NCBI GenBank assembly: GCA_018340375.1
Contig: JAFFJZ010000004.1
Coordinates: forward strand, 43,750,001 to 43,814,000
Length of the DNA: 64,000 bases
Direction: 5' to 3'
DNA from: Gonatopus flavifemur
Taxonomy: Eukaryota; Arthropoda; Insecta; Hymenoptera; Dryinidae
The first letter of the stretch is position 1; the number at the start of each line of letters is the position of its first letter. The notes under the pieces are model-generated. The model was not told the origin of the DNA. It searched no databases and saw nothing but the letters and a program-made list of their open reading frames with translations. This document shows, piece by piece, positions 1-8,833 of the stretch. A program made the position numbers and the translations under genes.

Positions 1-2
1 GT

Positions 3-92
3 GGAGGTTTTTTACCGTTGTTGATCACCCCGTTATTAGGTAATTTACTGACCCATTTGATCACAAATTCCTCGAATAATGGAGCACGCTAA
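3..92 (+). CDS. C-terminal end of a small hydrophobic Polinton protein (partial)
   Basis: An open frame enters from the left edge and ends at TAA 90-92. It begins GGFLPLL and is dominated by L, I, T and G, so it looks like a membrane-active or amphipathic tail. Its stop overlaps the start of the next gene (ATG at 79) by 14 bp, the tight packing typical of Maverick/Polinton gene blocks. From memory, Polinton and adintovirus elements often carry a small Gly-rich hydrophobic protein just before the next gene. The assignment is inference from position and composition; only about 29 codons are visible. Confidence 0.4.
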   Translation, partial: GGFLPLLITPLLGNLLTHLITNSSNNGAR

Positions 93-999
93 AAAAATGG
101 TATTATTACCTCAAGAGAGTGTAGAAAAATTCCAACAATTCCACACGAGGAGTAATATTCAGAAATCTTCGTTACCTGGAATAGACTCGTTATCTAAAAT
201 TGAGGAAACAAATACTGTCCAGACTCCAGGCGATATTTTAACACGTCTCGATAAAGAAATGAGTGATATCCTAAATTCACAAAAAGATAAACGTAAGAAA
301 TGGAATTCATATCAGCAAGCATTACAAAGATATTTATTTCTCTTCAGAAATTCTCATCTGATGCATTCTGAACAGTATGAAGATGAAGAACCAATAAATA
401 AAGGAGATACCAGTGACCCCACACTAAAAAACGGATCTCAATGGAACATAAAGAACAATTTGATACTCAAAAGTATTCCAAAACTTTATCGTAAGAAAGC
501 TGAACTTTTGTTGGAACATTTACAATCATCATCAAGAGTGAGTTGTAACGATAAAGGAAATATTGTTATGGATAATCATCCGATCACAGGTTCCAATATT
601 ATTGATTTGATTAATGATGCTATGCGTTCTAGAAAAACTGTAAAATCTATTGGTCGAAATCAATTTGCTCAGCTACTTTTTGATATCAATACACCTCTTG
701 AATATATTGGTAACGCTGATATGTGGAATTCGACAACACCTCCTGGAATGTCTACTCCTTTACCAAATAAAAAGTTGAATAATACCTCGGAACAATCAGA
801 GAGTGGTGAGAGTTTCAACAGCACAGTTGGTAAAATCACTCAGTATTTATCTATGGATGACAGCAGTGAGTTAATTGACAATAAACGTAGTCGAAATAAA
901 ACGAGACAATCTATGGATAAGTCACGTACGACGGAAACACTCAAAAAAGATGATATACACAGATGGGACTCTATGAAATCAAAAGAATGGACGAACTAA
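79..999 (+). CDS. Conserved Polinton/Maverick protein of unknown function (KKMxLxP type)
   Basis: Intact 306-residue ORF. The N-terminus has AKKMVLLPQE. Around residues 50-90 there is a charged helical segment (TPGDILTRLDKEMSDIL, then a WNSYQQALQRYLFLF block). A globular part at about residues 120-215 ends near LEYIGNADMW, and the C-terminal third is polar and probably disordered. I recognise this arrangement as a protein that recurs next to the integrase in insect and marine Mavericks, but I know of no established function. It overlaps the integrase start (ATG 963 or 987) by a few codons, so the two were probably co-expressed. There are no internal stops, unlike its neighbour. Confidence 0.6.
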   Translation: MEHAKKMVLLPQESVEKFQQFHTRSNIQKSSLPGIDSLSKIEETNTVQTPGDILTRLDKEMSDILNSQKDKRKKWNSYQQALQRYLFLFRNSHLMHSEQYEDEEPINKGDTSDPTLKNGSQWNIKNNLILKSIPKLYRKKAELLLEHLQSSSRVSCNDKGNIVMDNHPITGSNIIDLINDAMRSRKTVKSIGRNQFAQLLFDINTPLEYIGNADMWNSTTPPGMSTPLPNKKLNNTSEQSESGESFNSTVGKITQYLSMDDSSELIDNKRSRNKTRQSMDKSRTTETLKKDDIHRWDSMKSKEWTN

Positions 1000-2075
1000 A
1001 GAAAATATATTATAATCCATCGCATTATGCAGGATATTCTTCACGAAACAATCTTATAAATGCTTCGCGAACTCATGTACAGAGCAAGCAAAAAGTAATT
1101 GAATGGTTGGAATCTCAAGATGCTTACACCTTACACAAACCTATTCGTAAAAAATTCCCTCGTATACAATATTATGTCACAAATATTGATGATGCGTGAG
1201 AGATCGACTTGGTAGATTTACGGAGTCTGAAAACTTATAACGATGGTTATTGTTACATCCTCGTTGTCATTGACATTCTGAGTAAATTTGTATGGGTGGA
1301 ACCATTGATGGATAAAACAACCACAGAAGTAACCCAGGCTATGAAACGTATTTTTTTAAGGAGTGATTCTCGTAAACCACTGTACATACAATGTGACAAG
1401 GGTAAAGAATTCGTTTCTAAAATATTCGGCGATTTTCTAACTGGAAACGATGTAGGGATACGTTTCATACGAAATACAGATGTGAAAGCTGCTGTAGTTG
1501 AACGATTTAATCGTACATTGACAGAACGAATGTGGCGTTACTTTACGCATATGAATACGAAACGTTATATGAACGTATGCCAAAAGATTGTACACGCGTA
1601 TAATCATACTATTCATTCGACTATAAAAATGAGTCCTGTAAGTATGACTTCACGAAACGCTTCGACAGCACTGGAAAATACCAGAAGACGTTATAAAAAT
1701 CCCAAACAAACCTAACCTGTATATAAGGTTGGTGATTTCGTTCGTATCAGTCGAGCGAAAGGGGTTTTTGACAAAGGGTATGAAGCAGGATGGAGTGAGG
1801 AAATATTTATTATTCATCGTTTATTACATTGGCGGAGACCACATGTATATGAGTTGAAGGATATAAATGGAGAAGTCATTGATGGATTTTTTTACGAACC
1901 AGAATTGAATAGAGTGAGAAAAAATTTTGAAGAAGAAGAATTTCATATTAATCAGATTATAAAAACCGAGGGACGAGGAAAAAAGAAACAGTTGTTCGTT
2001 AGCTGGCGTGGATACCCAGAGAAATTCAATTCTTGGATACCGGTTTCGAATTTGAAAAATCTTTCTACATCATGA
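963..2075 (+). pseudogene. Maverick/Polinton integrase with C-terminal chromodomain, two in-frame stops
   Basis: A retroviral-type rve integrase that would insert the element into DNA. One frame runs the whole length. The N-terminal part ends at TGA 1197-1199, at a site where a Trp is expected before EIDLVDL. The catalytic core follows: Asp in EIDLVDL (1206-1208), Asp in IQCDKGKEF (1395-1397) and Glu in VVERFNRT (1500-1502), which is DDx35E-type spacing with 34 residues between the last two. A second stop, TAA 1713-1715, precedes an SH3-like region. A chromodomain (LFVSWRGYPEKFNSWIP) closes the protein, as in Maverick integrases. Its TGA (2073-2075) overlaps the ATG of the next gene as ATGA. 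The catalytic residues survive, so inactivation is by nonsense changes only. Confidence 0.85.
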
Positions 2076-2998
2076 ATGATCAGTTTTATGTTGTGTTACC
2101 AAGCAATAGTAGTATGAAATATTTTCCTGATAATACAACGACACATTATACCACAGAGGTACTCAATCGAACGGATTTATCAGGGAAATGGGCAGTTGCT
2201 CTCACTGAAATTCAATTTCCTAAAAGTTTCCTTCATATTCGAGATGATGAAGGGGAAATCGATTATTATCGTTTGTTAGGTGTGAATGATCCAAGAAGAG
2301 AAAAAATGAGTCCAATCCTATGTTATCGTTCTATTGAAATTCGTTCTGGAGTTTACAAATGTGTTGAAGACATCGTGAATGCTACAAATCGAGCACTTCT
2401 TGAAATGGATTCTGGCGATGTAGAGCATTTGACACTAATTTACGATCCTCACAATGAAGGTCGACCTTACCTTATACCGACATGCATACAAATCAAAAAA
2501 TGTCAAGATATCCATTTCATCCATTTCGACGACAAACTCTCACGTATATCGGGTTTCGAAATGGGTGCTTCTGATAGTGAAGATATCAATCATATGTGGA
2601 AAATTAAAGATATTCAAGAATATCTACCGAAGAAACAACGATTGAAAAATTATAAAAACTATTATTGCCTGTAGAGAGAGGATTCTCTGATTTATGCCAA
2701 TCATCCAGCTAGCTTGTCTCGGGGTATTCCTGATAAATTATTTGTATATTGCGATATATGTGAACCATATATGGTTGGCGACGTTAAGGTTCCACTTTTA
2801 CGTATTGTGCAAACTGATACGAAGGACTATGTGTATGGTTCTCACGAAGTGAAATTATATTCATCACCACAATATATACCTCTCTTGAATACATGTTTCC
2901 GTACAATCGAAATAGATATGAGGGATCAACTTGGTAATGTGATATCATTCGAGTTTGGAACTTTGAATGTTACATTACACTTCAGACGGTTTTATTAA
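2072..2998 (+). pseudogene. Polinton minor capsid (penton-like) protein, one in-frame stop
   Basis: Starts at ATG 2072, overlapping the integrase stop by the ATGA tetranucleotide. The early segment FYVVLPSNSSMKYFPDN and the TTHYTTEVLNRTDLSGKWAVAL region match the N-terminal half of the Polinton penton/minor capsid family, in which a jelly-roll fold forms the capsid vertices. TAG 2672-2674 interrupts the frame, but the same frame continues through IPDKLFVYCDICEPYMVGD to TAA at 2996-2998 without a shift. The total, about 308 codons, is close to full length for the family. The family call is from recognition of the conserved blocks and from gene order just before the core and major capsid genes; the fold is inferred. 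Confidence 0.7.
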
Positions 2999-3025
2999 AT
3001 CGTTCCCCTCCTGAGTGATACATGT

Positions 3026-3637
3026 ATGAGGTTTATAACCAACCTTGAAACAATGAATGAGAATTTTTATAACGGAAACGATCAAATGGGCTATGGTTTA
3101 CAACCTAGAATCATCGATCGTCGATTTAGTCGCGTTTTCGTGGGTTCACCTTATCAACGAGGACATGGTGTTGGTAGTTTTTTAGGTGGATTATTTCGTC
3201 AAGTTTTACCATATCTTACACGTGAAGCCAGTATTATTGGTGAAGAAGCCATTCGTTCAGGTATGAATGTGATGGATGATATCAGTAACCAACATATACC
3301 GCTGAAACAAGCTCTAAAACCACGGTTTAAAGAGTCTAGGAATACACTGGAAAGGAAAGCTGAAGAAGAAATCGGTAAACTTATGAAAGGATCTGGTTAT
3401 AAAAAGATGGAAATGATAAAAAAAACTCAGCCCCCGTTTGCTCTCCTCAACATACACATCGTGTCGTAGGAAACGGGAGAGTAAGAAAAAAAAAATAAAA
3501 AGAAAATTGTGAAGAAAACGAAAAGACGTAATACAAAACGTAAAAGAAGTTCTACGAAGAAGAAGAGGAAAAGAAGCAAGGTTGGAAAAACAACCGTAAA
3601 AAGACGTACTGTGTCAGATATATTCAACACTATTTGA
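3026..3637 (+). pseudogene. Basic virion-core (pVI/pX-like) Polinton protein, disrupted in the middle
   Basis: The open part (3026-3469; the start is more likely ATG 3053) has a Gly-rich amphipathic segment, SPYQRGHGVGSFLGGLFRQV, then a helical region ending MKGSGYKK. This layout resembles Polinton proteins compared with adenovirus minor core/pVI proteins. Between 3430 and 3500 the frame meets stops. A Lys/Arg-rich tail (KKTKRRNTKRKRS and onward) then resumes in the original frame and ends SDIFNTI, TGA 3635-3637. The C run at 3431-3435 and the A run at 3486-3495 could each hide a one-base indel, and a compensating pair would explain the pattern. The basic tail suggests binding to packaged DNA; this is inference. 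Confidence 0.6.
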
Positions 3638-3656
3638 TCAAACGATAATTGGAAAA

Positions 3657-4913
3657 ATGTCTTTCTCACACTCTCATTCTTGTGAATGTATGAAATCCGA
3701 ACTTGATTTATTTTCAATACCACCAACGCAAACTAGTGTAGAAAGTTCACAATGGATACATTACAAGCCCGTTTCTTCTCTAACGGATGACTCTCCAATA
3801 GAGTTCGTCATACCAGGCCATGGAGAAGAATATTTGGATCTCACACACACCATGTTGAGTGTACGTGTACAAGTGGAATCTACAGCTGCACCTGTCGGTA
3901 CATCGACTACACCAACAACGGTCGTTGTAGGTCCTGTGAATAATCTTCTGCATTCAATGTTCAACCAAATTGATGTATTTTTCAAGCAAAAACTTGTTTC
4001 ACCGCCCAACAATGCCTACGGACATAGAGCCTACATCGAATCACTATTAAATTATGCATCGCCAGCTAAAAAATCCTACTTTACATCGAGCCTTTGGTAT
4101 CAAGACACTCCTGGGGCTATGGATGCTCAACCAGGTTCATCGACAGCGCCTAGTCTGAATACTGGACTTGCAAAACGACAAACATTCGTTAGAGGTGGTA
4201 ACACAATTGATATGATGGGCCATTTACATTGTGATGTTTTCAATCAAGACAAATTTCCACTCAATGGTGTTGAAGTTCGTTTACGCTTGATCCGTGCGAA
4301 GGATTTTTTTTGTCTCATGGAAACGCAAAACTCATCATCGAAATTACATATCCTTGAAGCAGCATTACTGATACGTAGAGCAAAAATCAATCCCGGTGTT
4401 TTAATCTCACATGCTCAAATGTTGGCTAAATCTTCAGCTAAATATCCTTCAACACGTGTTGAAGTGAAATCCTTTACTATTCATACGGGTGTGATAAGTG
4501 AAACATTGGATAATGTGATATTGGGTCAACTACCCAAAAGAATCATTCTTGGATTCGTGGATAATGAAGCTTTCAATGGTGATCGTACTTTGAATCCTTG
4601 TAATTTCCAAAATTATGGTATCAACTTCTTATCTTTATACGTTGATGGTACACAAATTCCTAGTAAACCTCTTCAACCATGTTCCAACAAAGATAAAGGA
4701 CTTTACGTTGACGCCTATCACACACTCTTCTCTGGGACAGGGATTCATTTCTTAAACGAAGGGAATTCAATTGCCAGAGGAGATTATCCTGATGGTTATT
4801 GTTTATTTGCATTCGATCTAACGCCAGACCTTTCCGCTCATTGCGCAACACATTGGCATCTTGTGAAACATGGTTGTGTACGAATTGAAGTACGTTTCGA
4901 TGAGAGTTTGTAA
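3657..4913 (+). CDS. Polinton major capsid protein (double jelly-roll family)
   Basis: Intact 418-residue ORF starting MSFSHSHSCECMKSELDLF. The segments TQTSVESSQW, EFVIPGHGEEYLDLTHT, GPVNNLLHSMFNQIDVFF and SPPNNAYGHRAYIESLLNY are hallmark blocks of the F54H12.2-like family, identified in the literature as the Polinton major capsid protein with a double jelly-roll fold. Such proteins form the hexon-like capsomers of an icosahedral shell. The gene sits just downstream of the minor capsid and core genes, as expected for a virion module. It is the only long virion gene here with no stop or frameshift. Whether it is expressed cannot be judged from sequence. Confidence 0.85.
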   Translation: MSFSHSHSCECMKSELDLFSIPPTQTSVESSQWIHYKPVSSLTDDSPIEFVIPGHGEEYLDLTHTMLSVRVQVESTAAPVGTSTTPTTVVVGPVNNLLHSMFNQIDVFFKQKLVSPPNNAYGHRAYIESLLNYASPAKKSYFTSSLWYQDTPGAMDAQPGSSTAPSLNTGLAKRQTFVRGGNTIDMMGHLHCDVFNQDKFPLNGVEVRLRLIRAKDFFCLMETQNSSSKLHILEAALLIRRAKINPGVLISHAQMLAKSSAKYPSTRVEVKSFTIHTGVISETLDNVILGQLPKRIILGFVDNEAFNGDRTLNPCNFQNYGINFLSLYVDGTQIPSKPLQPCSNKDKGLYVDAYHTLFSGTGIHFLNEGNSIARGDYPDGYCLFAFDLTPDLSAHCATHWHLVKHGCVRIEVRFDESL

Positions 4914-5308
4914 CAAACTATCAACGCTATTGTATACGCTGAATTCGATAACATATTGGAAATTGATTCTTCAAGACAAACTCATGATTGATTTTAATGG
5001 ATGAATCTTTTGGAAGAGAGGAAAGATCAACGAGAACATCTCTCTGGAAGTCTTAGAAACCTTCCTCTACGTTCCGACGGAATCATCTTGTTCGGATGAA
5101 AAAAAGATAAAAATATTATCTTGTGTCCACAAAGGTGACCACTAGAACTGAAGTACATAGTCTTCATAAGTTGGGAAACGAAGATAGTAGAGCTTATCTA
5201 CTTCTATATTTCTTGTCCATTCCTGTAAAAAAGAGAAGAGGGTGAGAATGCAGATATAAAAAGACGTTTGTGCAGAGCAAGAATGTCAGTTCATAGTAAG
5301 GGTCTTAT
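4914..5308 (+). promoter_or_regulatory. Intergenic region with a TATA/initiator pair (5255-5291)
   Basis: Noncoding gap between the capsid gene and the next Polinton gene. TATAAAAAG lies at 5255-5263. The arthropod-type initiator TCAGTT lies at 5286-5291, about 31-33 bp downstream, which is the usual TATA-to-start spacing for RNA polymerase II. The next ORF begins about 20-50 bp later, so a short 5' UTR would result. This is the clearest core promoter in the Polinton part of the window. Confidence 0.5.
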
Positions 5309-5605
5309 TTGAGAGACTTCGATTTCTTACGTACTATGGATTTTGTATTCGACATCCAAGGTGTATATGATTTGAATGGTGAATTTATATCCAAAGAAGT
5401 TGCTGTAGTGTGTATCGATTCATCTTACTACGCACATTGGATTGTTGCTCCACCACATTCATTCGCTGAACTTCCAGAAACATATAGGAGCAAGAATAAT
5501 TATTTATCAAGACACTATCACGGTATCGAGTGGTTTGATGGTGACATAAGAATTGAACAACTTCATCAAAATCTACGAGATATTGCCAGATCTGCGAACG
5601 TTATA
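5309..5605 (+). pseudogene. Conserved Polinton-associated protein, N-terminal part (split by mariner)
   Basis: Open from 5309; ATG 5336 gives MDFVFDIQGVYDLNGEF, the more likely start. Conserved-looking blocks are FISKEVAVV, AHWIVAPPHSFAELP and HGIEWFDGD. I recognise this as a protein found in many insect genomes, often near adenain-like proteases in Mavericks. The FDIQG opening and spaced acidic residues recall DnaQ-like exonucleases, but I cannot establish that activity. The frame is cut after ATA 5603-5605 by a mariner insertion and resumes at 7646 in the same frame. The 38 residues after that codon in the long ORF are mariner TIR, not gene. Confidence 0.6.
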
Positions 5606-7643
5606 CAGGGTGGGGCATTTAAAGTGTCGCGGGCGTTTTTTCCAAAAATAAAATGAGATACGAGAAAATTTTTCGGACAAAAATTGTAGGGTATCGAGGG
5701 GGACATCCGATGGTGGCCTTGGCTTTGACCTCAAATCTCATCTTCAAGGGCGTTCTGAGGTCAACTCTTTTTTTTTAAATAGCATCTCATATTTTTTACT
5801 GCAGATTTGGATTCTAGGTCAAAAACCAAGGAACTTTTGTCTGAACCATTTTCCTGAAATCCGCAAAGATGGCGCTCTAATCGATATTGTTCCATACTGA
5901 ATCTGACATTAGAATAACTCGAAAACGAAGGGTCTTGGAGGAGAATGTTTCGGACAAAAGTTGTCTGATTCCAAGGGGGACCCCTTGAACTAAAACGGAG
6001 GTGATGGGGTATAACAGACAAAACACAACACATTTCAATCGTCTACTGGATGATCACTTGTATAATTTTAATGCAGTAGATGCTCAAAATGATGGCCTTC
6101 GACTTCAATACACATTTCAAAACGTTTTACAAAAGATTGCTGAACTCGTGCTAAAATATCTTCATTGATGCTCGCGCATGCATTGATGATTCGTTGACGC
6201 ATATTCTCAGGTGTAGTCGGTGCTTGTTGATAAACTGTATCTTTTATGTATCCCCATAAAAAAAAATCTGGAGAAGTAAGATCCGGAGAACGGGCAGGCC
6301 AATGAACTGGTCCACGACGTCCTATCCATCGTCCAGGATAATCTCTGTCCAATATTTCTCGAGCTGTGACTGCATAATGGGATGGACAATCATCGTGTTG
6401 ATACCACATATTCAATCGTTCCTGAATAGGTATGGCTTCAAGTAATGTTGAAAGTACTTGATCTAAGAAATGTCTGTACTTCTCCCCATTTAGCGTATCT
6501 GCAATGAAGTACGGTCCAATTACTCGAGATCGAAAAATACCACACCAAACATTCACAGCCCATTGTCTTTGATGCTCTACTTGACGTAACCATCTTGGAT
6601 TTTCCGTCGCCCAGTAATGCATATTATGTCGATTTACTTGACCATGATTGGTGAACGTCGACTCATCAGAAAATAATATGTTGATGAAGTTGTTATTGTG
6701 CATTTGCGCTAGACCCCATCGACAAAACTGTACACGATTTTCGAAATCATCACCGTGAAGGTCTTGATGCAAACAAATGTGATACGGATGGAATTTGTGA
6801 CGTTTCAGTATTCGAAGAACACTTCTTCGAGAAATTCCCGAATGGAGTTCAATTTCACGAGAGCTCACGTGTGGATTATTGGCTACTGCAGCTAGTACAT
6901 TAACTTCCGCATTTTCTCCGCTAACAGTTCTCATTCGATGTCGTTTGTCCCTTGTAACACTTCCCGTTTCTGAGAATACTTTTGTAATGCGTTGAAAATA
7001 CCTAATGGATGGCGTTGTTCTTTCAGGAAATCGTTCTGCATACAAGTCATATGCTTGTCTGGGGTTCTTATGCACTTCACCGTAAATGTAGATCATATCG
7101 ATCTTTTCAGAAACCGTGTATCGGATATCCATGATTTTCAATTTGTCATAAACCAAGTAATAATCGAATGTAACTGACAAACTGACTTTCAAAATCGTGA
7201 ATTTTCACTGAACCCCGTCGTTTGTTTACATCGCGTGAGCTCTGAATGGTGGTAATGTAGACGATTGAAATGTGTTGTGTATTGACAACTTTTGTACGAA
7301 ACATTCTTTCGCAAGACCCTTCGTTTTCGAGTTATTCGAATGTCAGATTCAAAATGGAACAATATCGATTAGAGCGCCATTTTTGCGGACTTCAGGGAAA
7401 TGGTTTCGACAAAAGTTCCTTGGTTTTTGACCTAGAATCGAAATCTGCAGTAAAAAATATGAGATGCTATTTAAAAAACAAGAGTTGATCTCAGAATGCC
7501 CTCGAAGATGAGATTTGAGGTCAAAGCCAAGGCCACCATCGGATGTCCCCCTCGGTACCCTACAACTTTTGTCCGAAAAATTTTCTCGTATCTCACTTTA
7601 TTTTTGGAAAAAACGCCCGTGACACTTTAAATGCCCCACCCTG
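5606..7643 (-). mobile_element. Tc1/mariner element, copy 1, with ~390-440-bp inverted repeats
   Basis: The element begins CAGGGTGGGGCATTT and ends with its complement, flanked by TA at 5604-5605 and 7644-7645 (the mariner target duplication). The inverted repeats are unusually long for mariner: the left arm runs to about 6050 and the right from about 7257. They carry the block CACCATCGGATGTCCCCCT and further matching segments. The transposase lies between them on the minus strand. Length is 2038 bp; with the TA duplication the insertion adds 2040 bp, a multiple of three. It interrupts the Polinton gene ending at 5605 and restarting at 7646, so it is younger than the Polinton. A close second copy lies at 46052-48073. 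Confidence 0.9.
6068..7192 (-). CDS. Mariner-family transposase (copy 1)
   Basis: Intact 374-residue ORF; the functional start is probably the internal Met of MDIRYTVSEKIDMIY (7130-7132). The N-terminal half has two helix-turn-helix-like DNA-binding regions (RQAYDLYAERFPERTTPS; SREIELHSGISRRSVLRIL). The DDE/D catalytic residues are Asp in LFSDESTF, Asp in MWYQHDD and Asp in SPDLTSPDFFLWGY. By my count 41 residues separate the last two, a DD41D pattern rather than the DD34D of classic mariner. It would cut and paste the surrounding element at TA sites. Compared with copy 2, it reads QHDDCPSH where copy 2 has QHDGCPSH, a change beside the active site that may weaken it. Confidence 0.85.
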   Translation of the reverse strand: MKVSLSVTFDYYLVYDKLKIMDIRYTVSEKIDMIYIYGEVHKNPRQAYDLYAERFPERTTPSIRYFQRITKVFSETGSVTRDKRHRMRTVSGENAEVNVLAAVANNPHVSSREIELHSGISRRSVLRILKRHKFHPYHICLHQDLHGDDFENRVQFCRWGLAQMHNNNFINILFSDESTFTNHGQVNRHNMHYWATENPRWLRQVEHQRQWAVNVWCGIFRSRVIGPYFIADTLNGEKYRHFLDQVLSTLLEAIPIQERLNMWYQHDDCPSHYAVTAREILDRDYPGRWIGRRGPVHWPARSPDLTSPDFFLWGYIKDTVYQQAPTTPENMRQRIINACASINEDILARVQQSFVKRFEMCIEVEGHHFEHLLH

Positions 7644-7645
7644 TA

Positions 7646-8044
7646 TACGTGAGAGGGAGAGAAAAAGTTTCCTATTTACAAAACATTCTAACGAGGGAAG
7701 TTGTGAATTTGGAAAAGAGGTCGCCGGCTTTCAAAGATTTATTCTATAAAGACGAACGTTGTATACATCACGTCTTGAATACTGCCGAGACATATCGGTG
7801 TGCATTGACTAACGCTGTAAAATTGAAATGTTGGCTTTTGGGAAACAATTCAATTCGGGAATCATATTCTAAGCCCATCAATAATTTGAGCAAATCGTCT
7901 TCTGGAAATATTGGAACAGATGAGCAGCATAGAAATACAGAGAGTTTTGAACCGATTCGATGCCAACGACATAGGAGTTTATTCTGTAGACCGTGTCCTG
8001 CGGGTGTGGACGAGACCGACGGCTATCGTGGCCAACACCGATGA
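7646..8044 (+). pseudogene. Conserved Polinton-associated protein, C-terminal part (after mariner)
   Basis: Continuation of the gene ending at 5605. The frame resumes at TAC 7646 with YVRGREKVSYLQNILTREVV, a conserved-looking block, followed by a helical region with several His and Cys (ERCIHHVLNTAETYRC). The native C-terminus is uncertain. Beyond about 7900 the frame runs into the protease gene read in another frame, and stops only at 8042-8044. Either the two genes overlap by about 125 bp or a small indel has removed the true stop. Function unknown; see the N-terminal part. Confidence 0.55.
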
Positions 8045-8480
8045 ACACACAAAACCAGGAACCCACTGGGTCGCAATGTATGTCGATAGTAGAGGGAGAG
8101 GAATATATTTCGATAGCTATGGAATGCCACCACAAGACTCAAGATTCGTCCAACGATTGCAACGAAACACATCATCCTTCGTCTGGAACACTCGACGACC
8201 TCAAAGCATTACATCCTCATATTGTGGACAATATTGTATTGTTCTTTTACATCATATGTGTCGTGGCTACAGTCTTCGCCAATTTTTTGTGCTTCTTACC
8301 AACAATACACGAATCAACGACAAGAGAGTCATGCAACTTTACCGAAGGATGAATAGGTTTCCTACTTGTGTAAACAATCGGAATGGAATTCTACGCGGTC
8401 ATGGTCAGAGACAACGATCTCGATACTTCGTTTCGCACCATATTCAATCTTGTATTAGTAAACTAGCGTGTTTAGCTTGA
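7911..8480 (+). CDS. Adenain-like cysteine protease of Polinton
   Basis: 189-residue ORF; ATG 7911 or 7920 (MSSIEIQRVL) could start it. The catalytic arrangement of adenovirus-type maturation proteases is visible: His in GTHWVAMYVD, an acidic residue in IYFDSYGMPP, and the nucleophilic Cys in ITSSYCGQYC, in the order His-Asp-Cys. A basic C-terminal tail follows (RGHGQRQRSR). In Polintons this protein (PRO) is thought to process capsid precursors, consistent with the capsid genes upstream on the same strand. The reading frame is intact. Length and order fit PRO; activity is inferred. Confidence 0.8.
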   Translation: MEQMSSIEIQRVLNRFDANDIGVYSVDRVLRVWTRPTAIVANTDEHTKPGTHWVAMYVDSRGRGIYFDSYGMPPQDSRFVQRLQRNTSSFVWNTRRPQSITSSYCGQYCIVLLHHMCRGYSLRQFFVLLTNNTRINDKRVMQLYRRMNRFPTCVNNRNGILRGHGQRQRSRYFVSHHIQSCISKLACLA

Positions 8481-8754
8481 AAATATATCACTATTATATT
8501 GGACAGGGAATTGTTTTGTTGTTCATGTTATTATAATCATATACATATTGTATTAAGTAATCAAAAATTGTACCAACTTACAATTTTTTTTTGTAAAACA
8601 ACGAATCTGTAGTGGAAATTGGAATAAATATCTTATTGTGTAATCTTACGTAATGTGTAAAAGGTTCATTTTCAAAATACTTACCTCTGACTCTTCCGTT
8701 TGAATCCTAAAAATACGTTAAGGAATCATTATTACATTTTACATTCTCTCCCAT

Positions 8755-8757
<3 letters not shown>

Positions 8758-8832
<75 letters not shown>
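8758..8832. repeat. (TC)n microsatellite
   Basis: About 75 bp of CT dinucleotides with one CCCC interruption near 8799. The ORFs over it (poly Leu/Ser or Arg/Glu) are artefacts. Confidence 0.95.

Positions 8833-8833
<1 letters not shown>

Noticed and set aside
5761..6033. 90-codon ORF found in both mariner copies and, in reverse, in the opposite arms
   Set aside because: It lies wholly in the terminal inverted repeat; its repetition follows from the repeat, and the frames differ in length between copies.
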